From Phycisphaerales bacterium UBA1845 (GTDB lineage Bacteria > Planctomycetota > Phycisphaerae > UBA1845): a DNA stretch of 49,419 nucleotides. This document shows positions 34,845-43,091 of the stretch, piece after piece. The translations under genes were made by a program, and so were the position numbers. Every line of letters starts with the position of its first letter. The first letter of the stretch is position 1. Under the pieces are notes generated by a model. The model made no database searches and was not told the DNA's origin. It was given only the letters and a program-made list of their open reading frames with translations. The DNA is taken from assembly GCA_002338715.1 (NCBI GenBank), contig DDIR01000061.1:94305-143723 (forward strand), written 5' to 3'.

Positions 34845-37079
34845 ATGACGCAGAATCGAATGATTGACGGATGGACGCTGGCAGGGGCAGCGGCGTTTGT
34901 GTGCCTGCTGTTGATGACCACGATTGCATATGCAGATGATTCAACGGGCACGACGAACGATGAATCTGTTCAATATCTCAGCAACATCCGGCAGGTCACG
35001 TTTGAAGGATTGCGCAGCGGCGAAGGCTACTTCAGCGCCGACGGTTCAAAAATGATCTTCCAAAGCGAGCGCGACCCAGCCAACCCCTTCTATCAGATTT
35101 TCGTGCTCGATCTGAACACGGGCAACACCACGCCCGTCTCTCCCGGAATGGGCAAGACGACTTGCGCCTGGATTCATCCCGACGGCGTTCACGCGCTCTT
35201 CGCGTCCACCCACGAAGACCCGAAGTCACTCGCCCTGCAAAAAGAAGAACTCGAACACCGGGCGGCTGGCACAACCAAGCGATACGCGTGGGACTACGAC
35301 GAGCATTACGAAATCTACGCGACGAAGATCGGCTCGAAGGAATACACGAACCTGACCAAAACCCGCGGCTACGATGCAGAAGGATCGTACTCGCCGGATG
35401 GAAAGTGGATCGCGTTCTCTTCAAACCGTCACGCCTATAGCGAAAATCTCTCCAAGACCGACCGACACATTCTCGCCAACGACGCGAAGTATTTCCTCGA
35501 CATTTACATCATGAAATCCGACGGCAGCGACGTGAAACGCCTGACCAACATCGCCGGTTACGACGGCGGACCGTTCTTCAGCCCCAACAGCAAACGCATT
35601 TGCTGGCGACGCTTCACGCCCGACGGCAACGTCGCCGAAATCTGGACGATGAACATCGACGGCAGCGATCAGAAGCAACTCACCAATCTCGGCGGCATGT
35701 CCTGGGCGCCGTATTACCATCCGTCGGGCGACTATTTGATCTTCACCACCGACATCAACGGGCGCAGCAACTTCGAACTCTACGTCGTCGACGTCGAGGG
35801 CAAGCACGAACCTGTCCGCGTCAGCAACTTGCCCGGCTTTGATGGACTGCCGGTGTTCTTCCCGGACGGCAAACGCCTCGCATGGACGGCCAACCGCACC
35901 GAAAACAAGAAAGGACAAATCTTTTTCGCCGACTTCGACGATGCAGCCGCCCGCAAGGCGTTGTCGATGTCACCATTGCAGAAACAGGACCCGGCGAAGG
36001 GGGCTGACGTTGCTCAAACAGACCATGGTCAAAGTTCTCAATCTGCATCCGAAAGCCCAAGCAATTTACGCGACCGCGCTCTTGCACTTCTGAACAAAAC
36101 AGACGGTCATCGCTGGAACTCCGTCAATCCGGGACAATCCGGTTACGTCGAATTTGAAACCGATCCATACTCGAAGATTGGCAGCTTCTTTCAGTTTGCG
36201 TTAGGGCAGACTGAAGGAACGAATCAGTCGCTTGTTCACGTATTGTATGACTGGGAAATTCCGGATGCCGAATTCGATTCAACCAAATTCGAAGCAGAAC
36301 TCAGCGGGCTTTTGAAACTTGCCGAATATCTGTCGAATGCTCCTACTGAACAACAAACACGAACGCTGCTTCTTCACATCATGATCAATGTGCCCGAGGC
36401 AAAACGACAGGATCTCTTCAACTCGATCTTGAAAGCAGTTGGCGGCAAACTCGCTGCGTCGGTCGATGTTCGCGGATTGCGTTCGCCTTCGGGACGCTTC
36501 ACGATTGAAGGTGTGGGGACAAGCCCGCGCTGGTCCAAGCTCATCGAACGCCTCAATATTGCCGTCGGTCTTCCGCTCAAGACAAACAACACACCCCTTC
36601 CGAATTCCTGGGCATACCGCGCGTATGAAAAAAACGTACCGGCAATTTCAATCAGTCCCGATCAGCCGCAAGGTGAGGCAACTGACCAAGCAAATGGTGA
36701 GGTCAATCAGCGTGCGATTCAACTGATCGCACGAATACTGGGATCGTTGATGGCTGATCCAGACGCCCCACCATTTACGCCCATCACCGAACGCGCTGAT
36801 GCGGCGAAGGGGCGGCCTTACTTGGGGACCGAGCCCGATTATCGTGCGCAGGTCGAAGGAGTGCTTCTCAAGGGCGTGAAGGAAAACGGTCCCGCGCACC
36901 TTGGCGGGATGCGCGCTGGCGATGTCATCGTGCAGATTGCGGACACACCGATTACCAATGTCCAGGGCTATGCCGACGCGCTGGACAAACTCAGCGCAGG
37001 CGAAACCATTCTGGTCGTGGTGATGCGAGATGGGGAGCGCGTGTTGCTTCGCGTGACTGTGGGCGAACGGGAACAGTAA
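34845..37079 (+). CDS. Secreted propeller + degenerate M28 + PDZ protein
   Basis: 744 residues. Signal peptide (about 1-28), a TolB-type propeller (about 45-370), a middle region (about 395-640) that follows the M28 aminopeptidase fold but has lost the zinc ligands (the motif GTSPRWSKLIERLN is kept; the His/Asp/Glu positions are not), then a PDZ domain (about 655-742). Probably inactive as a peptidase and perhaps a binding protein. The middle region is visibly AT-richer than the rest of the gene. Start ATG with AAGGAG upstream. Confidence 0.75.
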   Translation: MTQNRMIDGWTLAGAAAFVCLLLMTTIAYADDSTGTTNDESVQYLSNIRQVTFEGLRSGEGYFSADGSKMIFQSERDPANPFYQIFVLDLNTGNTTPVSPGMGKTTCAWIHPDGVHALFASTHEDPKSLALQKEELEHRAAGTTKRYAWDYDEHYEIYATKIGSKEYTNLTKTRGYDAEGSYSPDGKWIAFSSNRHAYSENLSKTDRHILANDAKYFLDIYIMKSDGSDVKRLTNIAGYDGGPFFSPNSKRICWRRFTPDGNVAEIWTMNIDGSDQKQLTNLGGMSWAPYYHPSGDYLIFTTDINGRSNFELYVVDVEGKHEPVRVSNLPGFDGLPVFFPDGKRLAWTANRTENKKGQIFFADFDDAAARKALSMSPLQKQDPAKGADVAQTDHGQSSQSASESPSNLRDRALALLNKTDGHRWNSVNPGQSGYVEFETDPYSKIGSFFQFALGQTEGTNQSLVHVLYDWEIPDAEFDSTKFEAELSGLLKLAEYLSNAPTEQQTRTLLLHIMINVPEAKRQDLFNSILKAVGGKLAASVDVRGLRSPSGRFTIEGVGTSPRWSKLIERLNIAVGLPLKTNNTPLPNSWAYRAYEKNVPAISISPDQPQGEATDQANGEVNQRAIQLIARILGSLMADPDAPPFTPITERADAAKGRPYLGTEPDYRAQVEGVLLKGVKENGPAHLGGMRAGDVIVQIADTPITNVQGYADALDKLSAGETILVVVMRDGERVLLRVTVGEREQ

Positions 37080-37162
37080 CGAAGCGGGGAAACGCCAAAC
37101 CGGCCCGTGCATTTGGCTGGTTCTGGAATTCGCTGGTTTGGGGAATGAACCAGCCCGGCGAA

Positions 37163-37336
37163 TTACCAGCCTTGCTCAGCCACGACGAATTTGCCCGACA
37201 CCTTGGTGCCCAGTGTTTTGACGGCTGCGATGCACACCAAAAGGATCATGGCAAACATCACTGCGTACTCCGTGGCAGTGGGGCCATCTTCCTCGTGAAT
37301 AAACCGAAGTACCTGATTGGTGATTGCCCTTCTCAT
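37163..37336 (-). CDS. Flp/Fap-type pilin
   Basis: 57-residue pilin precursor. Short basic leader, then the hydrophobic segment TEYAVMFAMILLVCIAA with the conserved Glu five residues after the cleavage Gly. The start is ATG at 37336 with GGAGGG 6 bases upstream. No tad/cpa assembly genes are nearby, so it is an orphan locus. Confidence 0.8.
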   Translation of the reverse strand: MRRAITNQVLRFIHEEDGPTATEYAVMFAMILLVCIAAVKTLGTKVSGKFVVAEQGW

Positions 37337-37585
37337 GGACATCCCTCCTCCGTGATTGGTGCACAACCATCGCGTTTTTTTGCTGGACCCGTGGCAGGAC
37401 CGCCAATGGCTCTTGTTTTCAAGCCTACGAAACGCATTCTGTTGAAGCAAATGCGAATTCAATCAACCGCAAATCCGCGTCAGTTTATCGGACGAGTCGT
37501 ACGGCGATCAGGTACTGCGACGTGGCGTTTTCGTTTGATTTAAATGAACGCATTCCGTCGTAAGCGCATGACCAAGAATCAAAAC

Positions 37586-37627
37586 GGGCCCTGTGTGTTC
37601 GGGTTCGCATCCCAAACACCAGGGCCC
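37586..37627 (-). terminator. Long hairpin, probable terminator of the spondin gene
   Basis: GGGCCCTG...CAGGGCCC with an inner GTGTT/AACAC and GGG/CCC stem. On the minus strand GTTTTGATT follows it. Confidence 0.6.
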
Positions 37628-37761
37628 TTCTCTCGATTGGCGACGGGCGAGGAAGCCTGCCGCCAATTGCTCTCTCCCTATTCCGGGTTTGATCGGCGCG
37701 ACGCGCCAGTCTTCAGCGTTCGCCAGTCTTCAGCGTTCGCCAGGATTGATTTCGCTTTCTC

Positions 37762-37790
37762 CTGGATTCCCGCCTGCGCGGGAATGACGG
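37762..37790. repeat. Family C palindromic repeat
   Basis: CTGGATTCCCGCCTGCGCGGGAATGACGG, the widespread ATTCCCGC/GCGGGAAT type. Other copies at 38769-38838 and 38935-38960. Confidence 0.8.
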
Positions 37791-37812
37791 CGCTTGCGTC
37801 GAATCAATCGTG

Positions 37813-38595
37813 TTAGCGACGTCGCCAAATCGCGACGCCCGCAAGCGAAAGCAGCATCGACAAGCCAGTCGCCGGTTCCGGAACTGCCGCGAACGAGATG
37901 CGATAAATCGGCGTATTGGCGTTCAACTGGCTCTCAAAGACATAACCAGCCGCCGTCGTCGATCCGTCGAAGATGCTCAGGTCGGCGAAATCAAATCCGA
38001 CAGGATCGTTGTCGGCAATACGATCGCTGTTCGACGAACCCTGCAGAAACGCAGCGCCAAAAATTCCGTCAACCTCTGATCCGGCGTCCCACAAATCACT
38101 GGCCGTCAACACGATCTCCGACACAAGCAGATTGCCCGATGCGTCCAGAACTTCATGTTCGGTCGGTGAATCGTTGCCGATGAAGTAATCATTGCTCGGG
38201 ACGGCCATCGCACCGAACGTGAAATAAGGATTGGTCGACCCGTCAACATCAAACACACCCTGACCGGTTGCGCCCGGTACAAGCGGACCAGCCGGGTTCG
38301 GAACAACGGTCCCCAATGTGGCTGATGGATCTGCCGCCATAAATGCCGGGAACCAATCGGCGCCGCTACCGCCCTCGGCGATGCTGACAATCGCAGCCGA
38401 CGCAGTGCTTCCGGCATCGAACGAATCGTACGTGCCGTTATTAAACCCGATGCGCAGCGGCGCAAATGAAACACTGTTCATCGGTGCCAGGTTCTCGACC
38501 GTCACTTCGATCATCGCCGCGTTGGCGCTGCCGGATGCCAAGGCCATCAATGCAAGTGCCCCGACGCCAATCCCCCAACTCCTCAATGAATGCAT
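37813..38595 (-). CDS. PEP-CTERM spondin-domain protein
   Basis: 260 residues. Signal peptide (about 1-26), a spondin_N-like domain (about 27-230), and a C-terminal VPEP-hydrophobic-RRR tail for exosortase sorting. Such proteins are exported and processed at the outer surface. The start is ATG at 38595 with GGGAG 5 bases upstream. No exosortase gene is in the window. Confidence 0.85.
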   Translation of the reverse strand: MHSLRSWGIGVGALALMALASGSANAAMIEVTVENLAPMNSVSFAPLRIGFNNGTYDSFDAGSTASAAIVSIAEGGSGADWFPAFMAADPSATLGTVVPNPAGPLVPGATGQGVFDVDGSTNPYFTFGAMAVPSNDYFIGNDSPTEHEVLDASGNLLVSEIVLTASDLWDAGSEVDGIFGAAFLQGSSNSDRIADNDPVGFDFADLSIFDGSTTAAGYVFESQLNANTPIYRISFAAVPEPATGLSMLLSLAGVAIWRRR

Positions 38596-38768
38596 ACCGT
38601 CTCCCTTCAATTTCCCATTGGTGAATTGCGCCCCGCCGCCTCCAGACAACGGGACAAACTGCAAGTTTCAGTTTCCAAGGGTTCGTCGAAGGTGAGACCA
38701 ACTCCTGACAGGCAATTCAAATTTATTCGCGGAAAGGGAAAGGGTTCAGACGTGCAGATGCAGAGAAA

Positions 38769-38838
38769 CGCCGTCATTCCCGCGCATTACCGTCGTTCGC
38801 GCGTATTGCCGTCATTCCCGCGAAAGCGGGAATCCAGG
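38769..38838. repeat. Three partial copies of family C repeat
   Basis: CGTCATTCCCGCG, CGTCGTTCGCGCG and CGTCATTCCCGCGAAAGCGGGAATCCAGG in tandem about 21 bases apart, the last complete. They lie in the 383-bp gap between two minus-strand genes, where I see no coding sequence. Confidence 0.75.
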
Positions 38839-38934
38839 TGAATGTATTAGCGCAGTCACAAAGCGACGGAACACTGACGATCCATCGCTTTCGCATGGTG
38901 TGAAAGATCAGTGGAGGATTCTTGTACCGTTCTG

Positions 38935-38960
38935 GATTCCCGCCTGCGCGGGAATGACGA
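38935..38960. repeat. Family C palindromic repeat
   Basis: GGATTCCCGCCTGCGCGGGAATGACG in the opposite orientation to the copy ending at 38838. Confidence 0.8.
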
Positions 38961-38978
38961 CATGACAGTCAGCCGCTC

Positions 38979-39602
38979 TTAGACCCCGCGCGTGCTTTCT
39001 GCCGGTACAACGGTCAGATCAATGCGGAATCGCTCGGGCCCGTCTTCGTCGAATTCCAGACGGTAAATCAAAAGCGCTCCACACTCGAAATCAGCCCCGA
39101 TGTTGGAATCAAGCGGAGGGGCTATCCCTTCATTGGGTTCGTCGGCATCGTCGTCGCCCACTTCAGCCGACGAGAAGTACACGCCCTCGATCAGCGGAAC
39201 ATTCTCAAGCGCGGCTTCGTCAAGATTTTCTTGCGCTCGTGCGAGCAAACCTTCGCCGCCAATCGAGAAGACGCGCGAACACTGAACCTGCTGAATGGTG
39301 GTTTCAGAATTGCCTTCCAGGTTGAGCGTGTCGGGATCCGAACTGAACGACAGCAATGTCGGCTGCGTGTCGCGATCAAGATTGTCATACGCCCCGAACA
39401 CAAAGATTGCCCGGAACGGCGTGTTGTTGATGAACAACACCTCGGCATTACCGCGCTGACCGGCCACATTGCCACCGAGCGATGCCGTCAGGCTCAACAG
39501 TCCATCCAGACCACACCCGGAAAGGACCAGCAGCGTCATGACGAGCATGAGCGGCGCGGCAAGCCTCGTAGAGTTTCGGCGGTAGCGGACGTTGCGATGC
39601 AT
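38979..39602 (-). CDS. Lipoprotein of unknown function
   Basis: 207 residues. Lipobox VLSGCG at about residue 27-31. The mature part looks beta-rich (AEVLFINNTPFRAIFVFGAYDNL) and contains an acidic linker (EVGDDDADEPNEG). No family recognised. Followed by the spondin gene 383 bp on. Confidence 0.65.
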   Translation of the reverse strand: MHRNVRYRRNSTRLAAPLMLVMTLLVLSGCGLDGLLSLTASLGGNVAGQRGNAEVLFINNTPFRAIFVFGAYDNLDRDTQPTLLSFSSDPDTLNLEGNSETTIQQVQCSRVFSIGGEGLLARAQENLDEAALENVPLIEGVYFSSAEVGDDDADEPNEGIAPPLDSNIGADFECGALLIYRLEFDEDGPERFRIDLTVVPAESTRGV

Positions 39603-39946
39603 GTCGAGGTTCCTGGGTTCTTGGCCAATCTCAGTCGTAAGCGGATCATTCTACGCCCGGTGAAAGCGCCTTCCAAATCGATCGGACAGCGCAAGCCCCG
39701 AAGGTCCGAAAACGTACCGGAAGCAGTCGCCGCAATATTGCAAACGCGCCCAACCGCACCCTCTGGACGTACGATAACCGCCCACTGAAAGATCGGCTTA
39801 GCCGCAACGCGGGCTTGAACATCGCCTCGGCCAAATCGAAGCGCAAAAAAGCCGACTGACAGGCCTGATACGCCCGTCAGCCGGCTTGGGTTTATGTCAA
39901 TACTGGCGATTCGTGCGGACAAATCGCCCGAAACGACCGTCGCAGC
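39603..39946. other. 344-bp intergenic region
   Basis: Contains the terminator of the Cys-rich gene (39845-39888) and the upstream region of the lipoprotein gene. Nothing else is seen. Confidence 0.4.
39845..39888 (-). terminator. Terminator of the Cys-rich repeat gene
   Basis: On the minus strand AGCCGGCTGAC and GTCAGTCGGCT form an 11-bp stem with one G-T pair, then TTTTTT. It lies about 60 bases past the stop at 39947. Confidence 0.85.
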
Positions 39947-41002
39947 TTACGAATTCTTGGCGGCAGCGACGAATTCGACGATCTCGCGAACCATCTGCTT
40001 GGCCCGAGCGAGTTCCGGGGTGTCTTCCGATGCCTCGACGTCGGTGCTTGCGACCTGGGTCACGGTTTCGGTCTTGGCTTCCGTACCGGTTTTCTTCTTG
40101 CAGCAATCGAGTGTGATCGTGGTCGGTTCTTTGGGTTCAGCCGCTGCGACGACGGCGGCAGCTTTGGCTTTATCCTTGCAGCAACCACCCTTGGCTGATG
40201 CGGTCTGAGCTTCTTTTGACTTCGTGCATCCACCTTCGGCTGATGCGGTCTGGGCTTCTTTCGACTTGGTGCATCCACCCTTGGCACTGGCGGTGGCGGC
40301 TTCTGCCGACTTGTCGCACGGTGCGCCACCGGCGGCTGCTTTTGCACAACCGTCTTTGCAGCAACCTTTGCTCTTTGCGGTTGCGCTGGCGACTTGTGCT
40401 GACTTGGTGCAAGGGGCGGTGCTGCCTGCTGACTTGCTGCACGGTGCTTTGGCCGACGCGGTCATCGCGCCGAAGTCGTGCATGCGGGCGGCCAACTTTT
40501 CGGCGACGGCTTGTGCTTCCTGCTCCGAATCGAATTCGATGCCAGCCACCATGTACTTGACCTGCGTGTTTTTCTGCTTGGCCATCGCGGCTGCCGCCAT
40601 CGGGCAGTGATAGCACGAGCCAGCGACCGACGGTGCAACCGATGCCGTGCTGGCGAGTTCGGCTTCCATCGCCTCAGCCAGCTTGTTCATCGCCGTGACT
40701 TTGCAGTTGTAGGTGCTGCCGGCGACGAGGTATGACACCGAGCTTCCGGTTTCTTTCGCTTTGGAGGCGGCGGTGTAACCACAACGGGTTTCCATGTCGC
40801 CGACCTTGTAGGTCATCTGGGGGAGTTGATCCATCACGCGGGCAACGCCAGCTTCGACCATATCCGTCGAACCTGCATGAGCCGCAACGGCTTCGACCGT
40901 CTGAATCTCCTTGTCGCAGGCCATCACGCCCGACGCCAAGCCAAACGCGCTCACAAACGCCGTCATTGCACCAAACAAACGCATTCCGTTCTTTCGCATC
41001 AT
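39947..41002 (-). CDS. Cys-rich secreted protein with two kinds of repeats
   Basis: 351 residues. Signal peptide (about 1-26, cleavage possibly at Cys27 as a lipoprotein). Two related 40-residue units follow (one from RCGYTAASKAKE, one from CYHCPMAAAAMAK), each with a V-Y-x-VAG strand and an AxxLAxAM helix. The last 160 residues have Cys-Lys-rich short repeats including two copies of a 15-residue unit (GGCTKSKEAQTAS plus two), about 17 Cys overall after the signal. Likely metal-binding, by inference. No family recognised. GGGAGC lies 7 bases before the ATG; a strong terminator follows. Confidence 0.7.
   Translation of the reverse strand: MMRKNGMRLFGAMTAFVSAFGLASGVMACDKEIQTVEAVAAHAGSTDMVEAGVARVMDQLPQMTYKVGDMETRCGYTAASKAKETGSSVSYLVAGSTYNCKVTAMNKLAEAMEAELASTASVAPSVAGSCYHCPMAAAAMAKQKNTQVKYMVAGIEFDSEQEAQAVAEKLAARMHDFGAMTASAKAPCSKSAGSTAPCTKSAQVASATAKSKGCCKDGCAKAAAGGAPCDKSAEAATASAKGGCTKSKEAQTASAEGGCTKSKEAQTASAKGGCCKDKAKAAAVVAAAEPKEPTTITLDCCKKKTGTEAKTETVTQVASTDVEASEDTPELARAKQMVREIVEFVAAAKNS
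40189..40290. repeat. 45-bp tandem repeats inside the Cys-rich gene
   Basis: Two copies of a 45-base unit, the second slightly changed, encode the 15-residue repeats of the gene. Suggests recent in-frame expansion. Confidence 0.7.
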
Positions 41003-42023
41003 TAAGTCAGCTCCCAATAGATTCCAGCGATAGAAGATAAGTCCCGCCCGCCACCGTCCCGCACACGCGAGCCGTCCGAACACAAACAGTATATCGAACC
41101 CCAGCCGCTTCGCCCAAGCCCCCACCCGTAATCCACCGGTAACATCCACTTCCGCCCCTATAGGACGCGATCCCGCGACTCAAGCCTCAGGGAACCCCAG
41201 GAGATGCCAATTCGCCTGAAGCCTGCAACATGACCTCGCGAAAGACACGGCCCCGGATTCAACCTAACTGGCTATAAATGCTAAAGTTAACCACGATTTC
41301 ACAGCTGCGCGGCCGTTCGAAATCCAAAATGAACAGAATCGGCAGACTGCAAGTTGAATCTGAGATTGTCGTTTGAGGCTTGTTCCGCAGGGGGTCGAAT
41401 CAAGTTTGAAGTCGGAGCATTGATGAGTCCGTAAGAAACGCTTCCATCCTTTCTTGGGGTGCCAACGGAACGCGTTTCACAGGACCACTTTTTCTATTGT
41501 TGAACGCGCAACTACGAGCCTGATGATCAAGCCACCACAACACTTATGTCTTACGAATGAAGTTGCGGCGGCACTCGTACGTTCTGCGAAACGTCGAAAC
41601 ATGCGCGCAGACAATCGATAGGATCGCGCATGGGTATGTAGTTCAGATCGAATGCTTCTTGATTGGTCGGTACGTGCGAAATCGAATGTATCGCAAGACC
41701 TTGTTAGTTTTGATCTACTCAGCCGAGCCTCTTGATCAATGTATCTCAGTTGATGCCTAATGCTGTCACTTCATGACTAAATGCGAGGCTATGTCAATCA
41801 ATACGCGACAATCAGTTGAAGTGCGAGAACATCAGTCACTTCTTGCTACTAACTCCCATTGAAATACCACATCAAGATACTTTGAGATATCTGAACGCGC
41901 GATATTTAGCTTGGAAGGCTTAATGTCGCGCGTCATGTCTTCATGTCTTCGCGCAAAAAATCCGTCGGATCCGGAGATTTTGTCCTTGCAATCAAACTAT
42001 CAGCGGTTAGTTTTCAGAATGGT

Positions 42024-42069
42024 AAAAAGAAGTGCGAGGGCATTCGGCCGCTAAACCAACGCCCTCGCA
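42024..42069 (-). terminator. Minus-strand terminator 2
   Basis: TGCGAGGGC/GCCCTCGCA perfect 9-bp stem, 19-base loop, then TCTTTTT on the minus strand. Confidence 0.65.
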
Positions 42070-42190
42070 AAAAGGAATATTGTGATGCGCACGTTAAGCA
42101 CGTGTAGACAATTCGTCAACAACAATTCAAGAAAATACAACAGAAATAGTTTGTGCGGAATTCGGACGGGCGATGGATGGTCTTCACTCT

Positions 42191-42208
42191 GTGCTTGTAT
42201 ACAAGCAC
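42191..42208. promoter_or_regulatory. 18-bp perfect palindrome, candidate operator
   Basis: GTGCTTGTATACAAGCAC. The core TTGTATACAA is like sites bound by GntR-family repressors. No regulator gene of that type is in the window. Confidence 0.45.
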
Positions 42209-42228
42209 GAACGATGAATTCCGATGAC

Positions 42229-42266
42229 AAAAGAAAATGGGCAGCGGGGTTAGAGCCCGCTGCCCA
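42229..42266 (-). terminator. Terminator of the candidate small RNA
   Basis: TGGGCAGCGGG and CCCGCTGCCCA form a perfect 11-bp stem with a 7-base loop, followed by TTTTCTTTT on the minus strand. Confidence 0.8.
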
Positions 42267-42337
42267 CCAAAGCACCGAATTGGCGAATCGGAGATCCGCC
42301 ACACGGTGGTCGAGACCGAGCCGAAGCTCGGACCCGG
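42229..42337 (-). ncRNA. Candidate small RNA, about 109 nt
   Basis: Three hairpins in a row on the minus strand: CCGAGC-TTCG-GCTCGG with the very stable C(UUCG)G loop (plus 42316-42331), a nested CACCG/CGGTG and GGCG-ATC stem (plus 42273-42308), and the terminator hairpin. A TATAGC -10 box (plus 42344-42349) would start transcription near 42337. The -35 box is poor. Confidence 0.5.
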
Positions 42338-42368
42338 TCAATAGCTATACATGGGTATCGGCTTACAA

Positions 42369-42389
42369 AATCTCCGCCCTTTGGAGATT
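42369..42389 (+). promoter_or_regulatory. Hairpin sequestering a ribosome binding site
   Basis: AATCTCC/GGAGATT perfect 7-bp stem with a 7-base loop; the GGAG is the binding site of the 43-residue gene at 42393. It may control translation. Confidence 0.45.
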
Positions 42390-42392
42390 CCA

Positions 42393-42524
42393 ATGGGTAA
42401 ACAGCAGAAGCCCAAGGGGCCTGGACATTGGATTTTCGTGGCGTTCATTACTCTGCGTAATGGCAAGCGAATCTTCGCGTCCTCCTACGGGCTGAAAGCC
42501 TTCAAGATCTGGGTCAAAGACTAG
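42393..42524 (+). CDS. Small basic protein (43 aa)
   Basis: MGKQQKPKGPG, then a core GHWIFVAFITLRNGKRIFAS and YGLKAFKIW. The GKRIFASxYGLKAF pattern looks like a compact beta-type fold with many Lys, and I have the impression of seeing small basic proteins with a similar Gly-Lys-x3-Ala-x2-Tyr-Gly signature, but could not check. GGAG lies 7 bases before the ATG and a strong terminator follows, so a real gene is likely. Confidence 0.55.
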   Translation: MGKQQKPKGPGHWIFVAFITLRNGKRIFASSYGLKAFKIWVKD

Positions 42525-42546
42525 GATCAAGAAGGTCAAACAGACA

Positions 42547-42582
42547 GGGTGCGCGGAGTCGATGGCTCCGCGTACCCTTCTT
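42547..42582 (+). terminator. Terminator of the 43-residue gene
   Basis: GGGT-x-CGCGGAG and CTCCGCG-x-ACCC stem with one mismatched pair, 6-base loop, then TTCTT. Confidence 0.8.
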
Positions 42583-42905
42583 GCATTCTTCAACGCAAGC
42601 CGGAACGATATCGTAGATTCCCATAAAGGCAAGTTCAATTCCTTAATTGCCAATTTCCCCAGAAACACCAAATGAGTGTGCGATTCAAGACACCTCGCCC
42701 CCATTTTGGCCGTAGCCGCTGCCGCATCGCCGCAATGCAACAAGTCTTCGATTGAGGCCCAAATTCGCCACAGGGGCTCGGTAGTTGTGGCTCCCCCACA
42801 AACACCGGGTTTTCCGAATCCATCGCACTTTCTGCTACGACTTCGCCCCATGGCCCTCATCAGGCACCGCCCTTCTTTTTGGGGTGATAATTGTGTATTC
42901 GGGGC

Positions 42906-42960
42906 TTGCTTTTTTGCCGAAAGGATGTACATAGTTTTAGACAGTTTGATGTGTCAAACT
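42906..42960 (+). promoter_or_regulatory. feoA promoter and operator candidate
   Basis: TTGCTT (42906-42911), 18-base spacer, CATAGT (42930-42935), predicted start near 42942; immediately after it AGTTTGA-tgtg-TCAAACT (42943-42960), a perfect dyad where an iron-sensing repressor could bind. Not a classical Fur or DtxR box. Confidence 0.4.
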
Positions 42961-43091
42961 CTTTTGGGGCGACCAAACTTTGGTGCCCGAATCGGCGTTT
43001 GGGGGGCTGGGGCGCGGTTTTGAGGCCCTTTGCTGCGAATTGGTGAATCCGGCTGGCTTTTGGCCGTCGGGCACTTGGTGAGCCACTCGAC

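Larger units (their letters stand above)
37337..37812. other. 476-bp intergenic region with repeats
   Basis: Holds the terminator at 37586-37627, a tandem duplication of 17 bases (CCAGTCTTCAGCGTTCG, 37706-37739) and one family C palindromic repeat. No gene is visible. Confidence 0.5.
41003..42392. other. 1.4-kb mostly non-coding, AT-richer region
   Basis: Base composition is clearly AT-richer than the neighbours. No ORF with a ribosome binding site is convincing. It contains two minus-strand terminators (42024-42069, 42229-42266), an 18-bp palindrome (42191-42208) and the candidate small RNA. Confidence 0.5.
42525..43091. other. 567-bp intergenic region upstream of feoA
   Basis: Contains the terminator at 42547-42582 and the probable feo promoter/operator at 42906-42960. 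No gene is seen in the rest. Confidence 0.45.

Noticed and set aside
41420..41450. Hammerhead-like core (GATGAGTCCGT followed by AAGAAAC) near 41423
   Set aside because: The conserved CUGAUGA reads UUGAUGA, and stem II has no 3' half (GGAC missing), so a functional ribozyme cannot form.
41557..41760. 67-codon ORF in the AT-rich region
   Set aside because: No ribosome binding site or recognisable motif; an overlapping frame gives an equally plausible short peptide, so I see no support.
42238..42308. tRNA-like look on the minus strand at the T-arm-sized hairpin
   Set aside because: The 11-bp stem is longer than a T arm, the loop lacks TTCGA, and no acceptor, D or anticodon arms fit. A terminator explains it better.
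42363..42932. 189-codon minus-strand ORF over the feo upstream region
   Set aside because: It crosses the strong plus-strand terminator and the 43-codon gene, and has no protein-like pattern.
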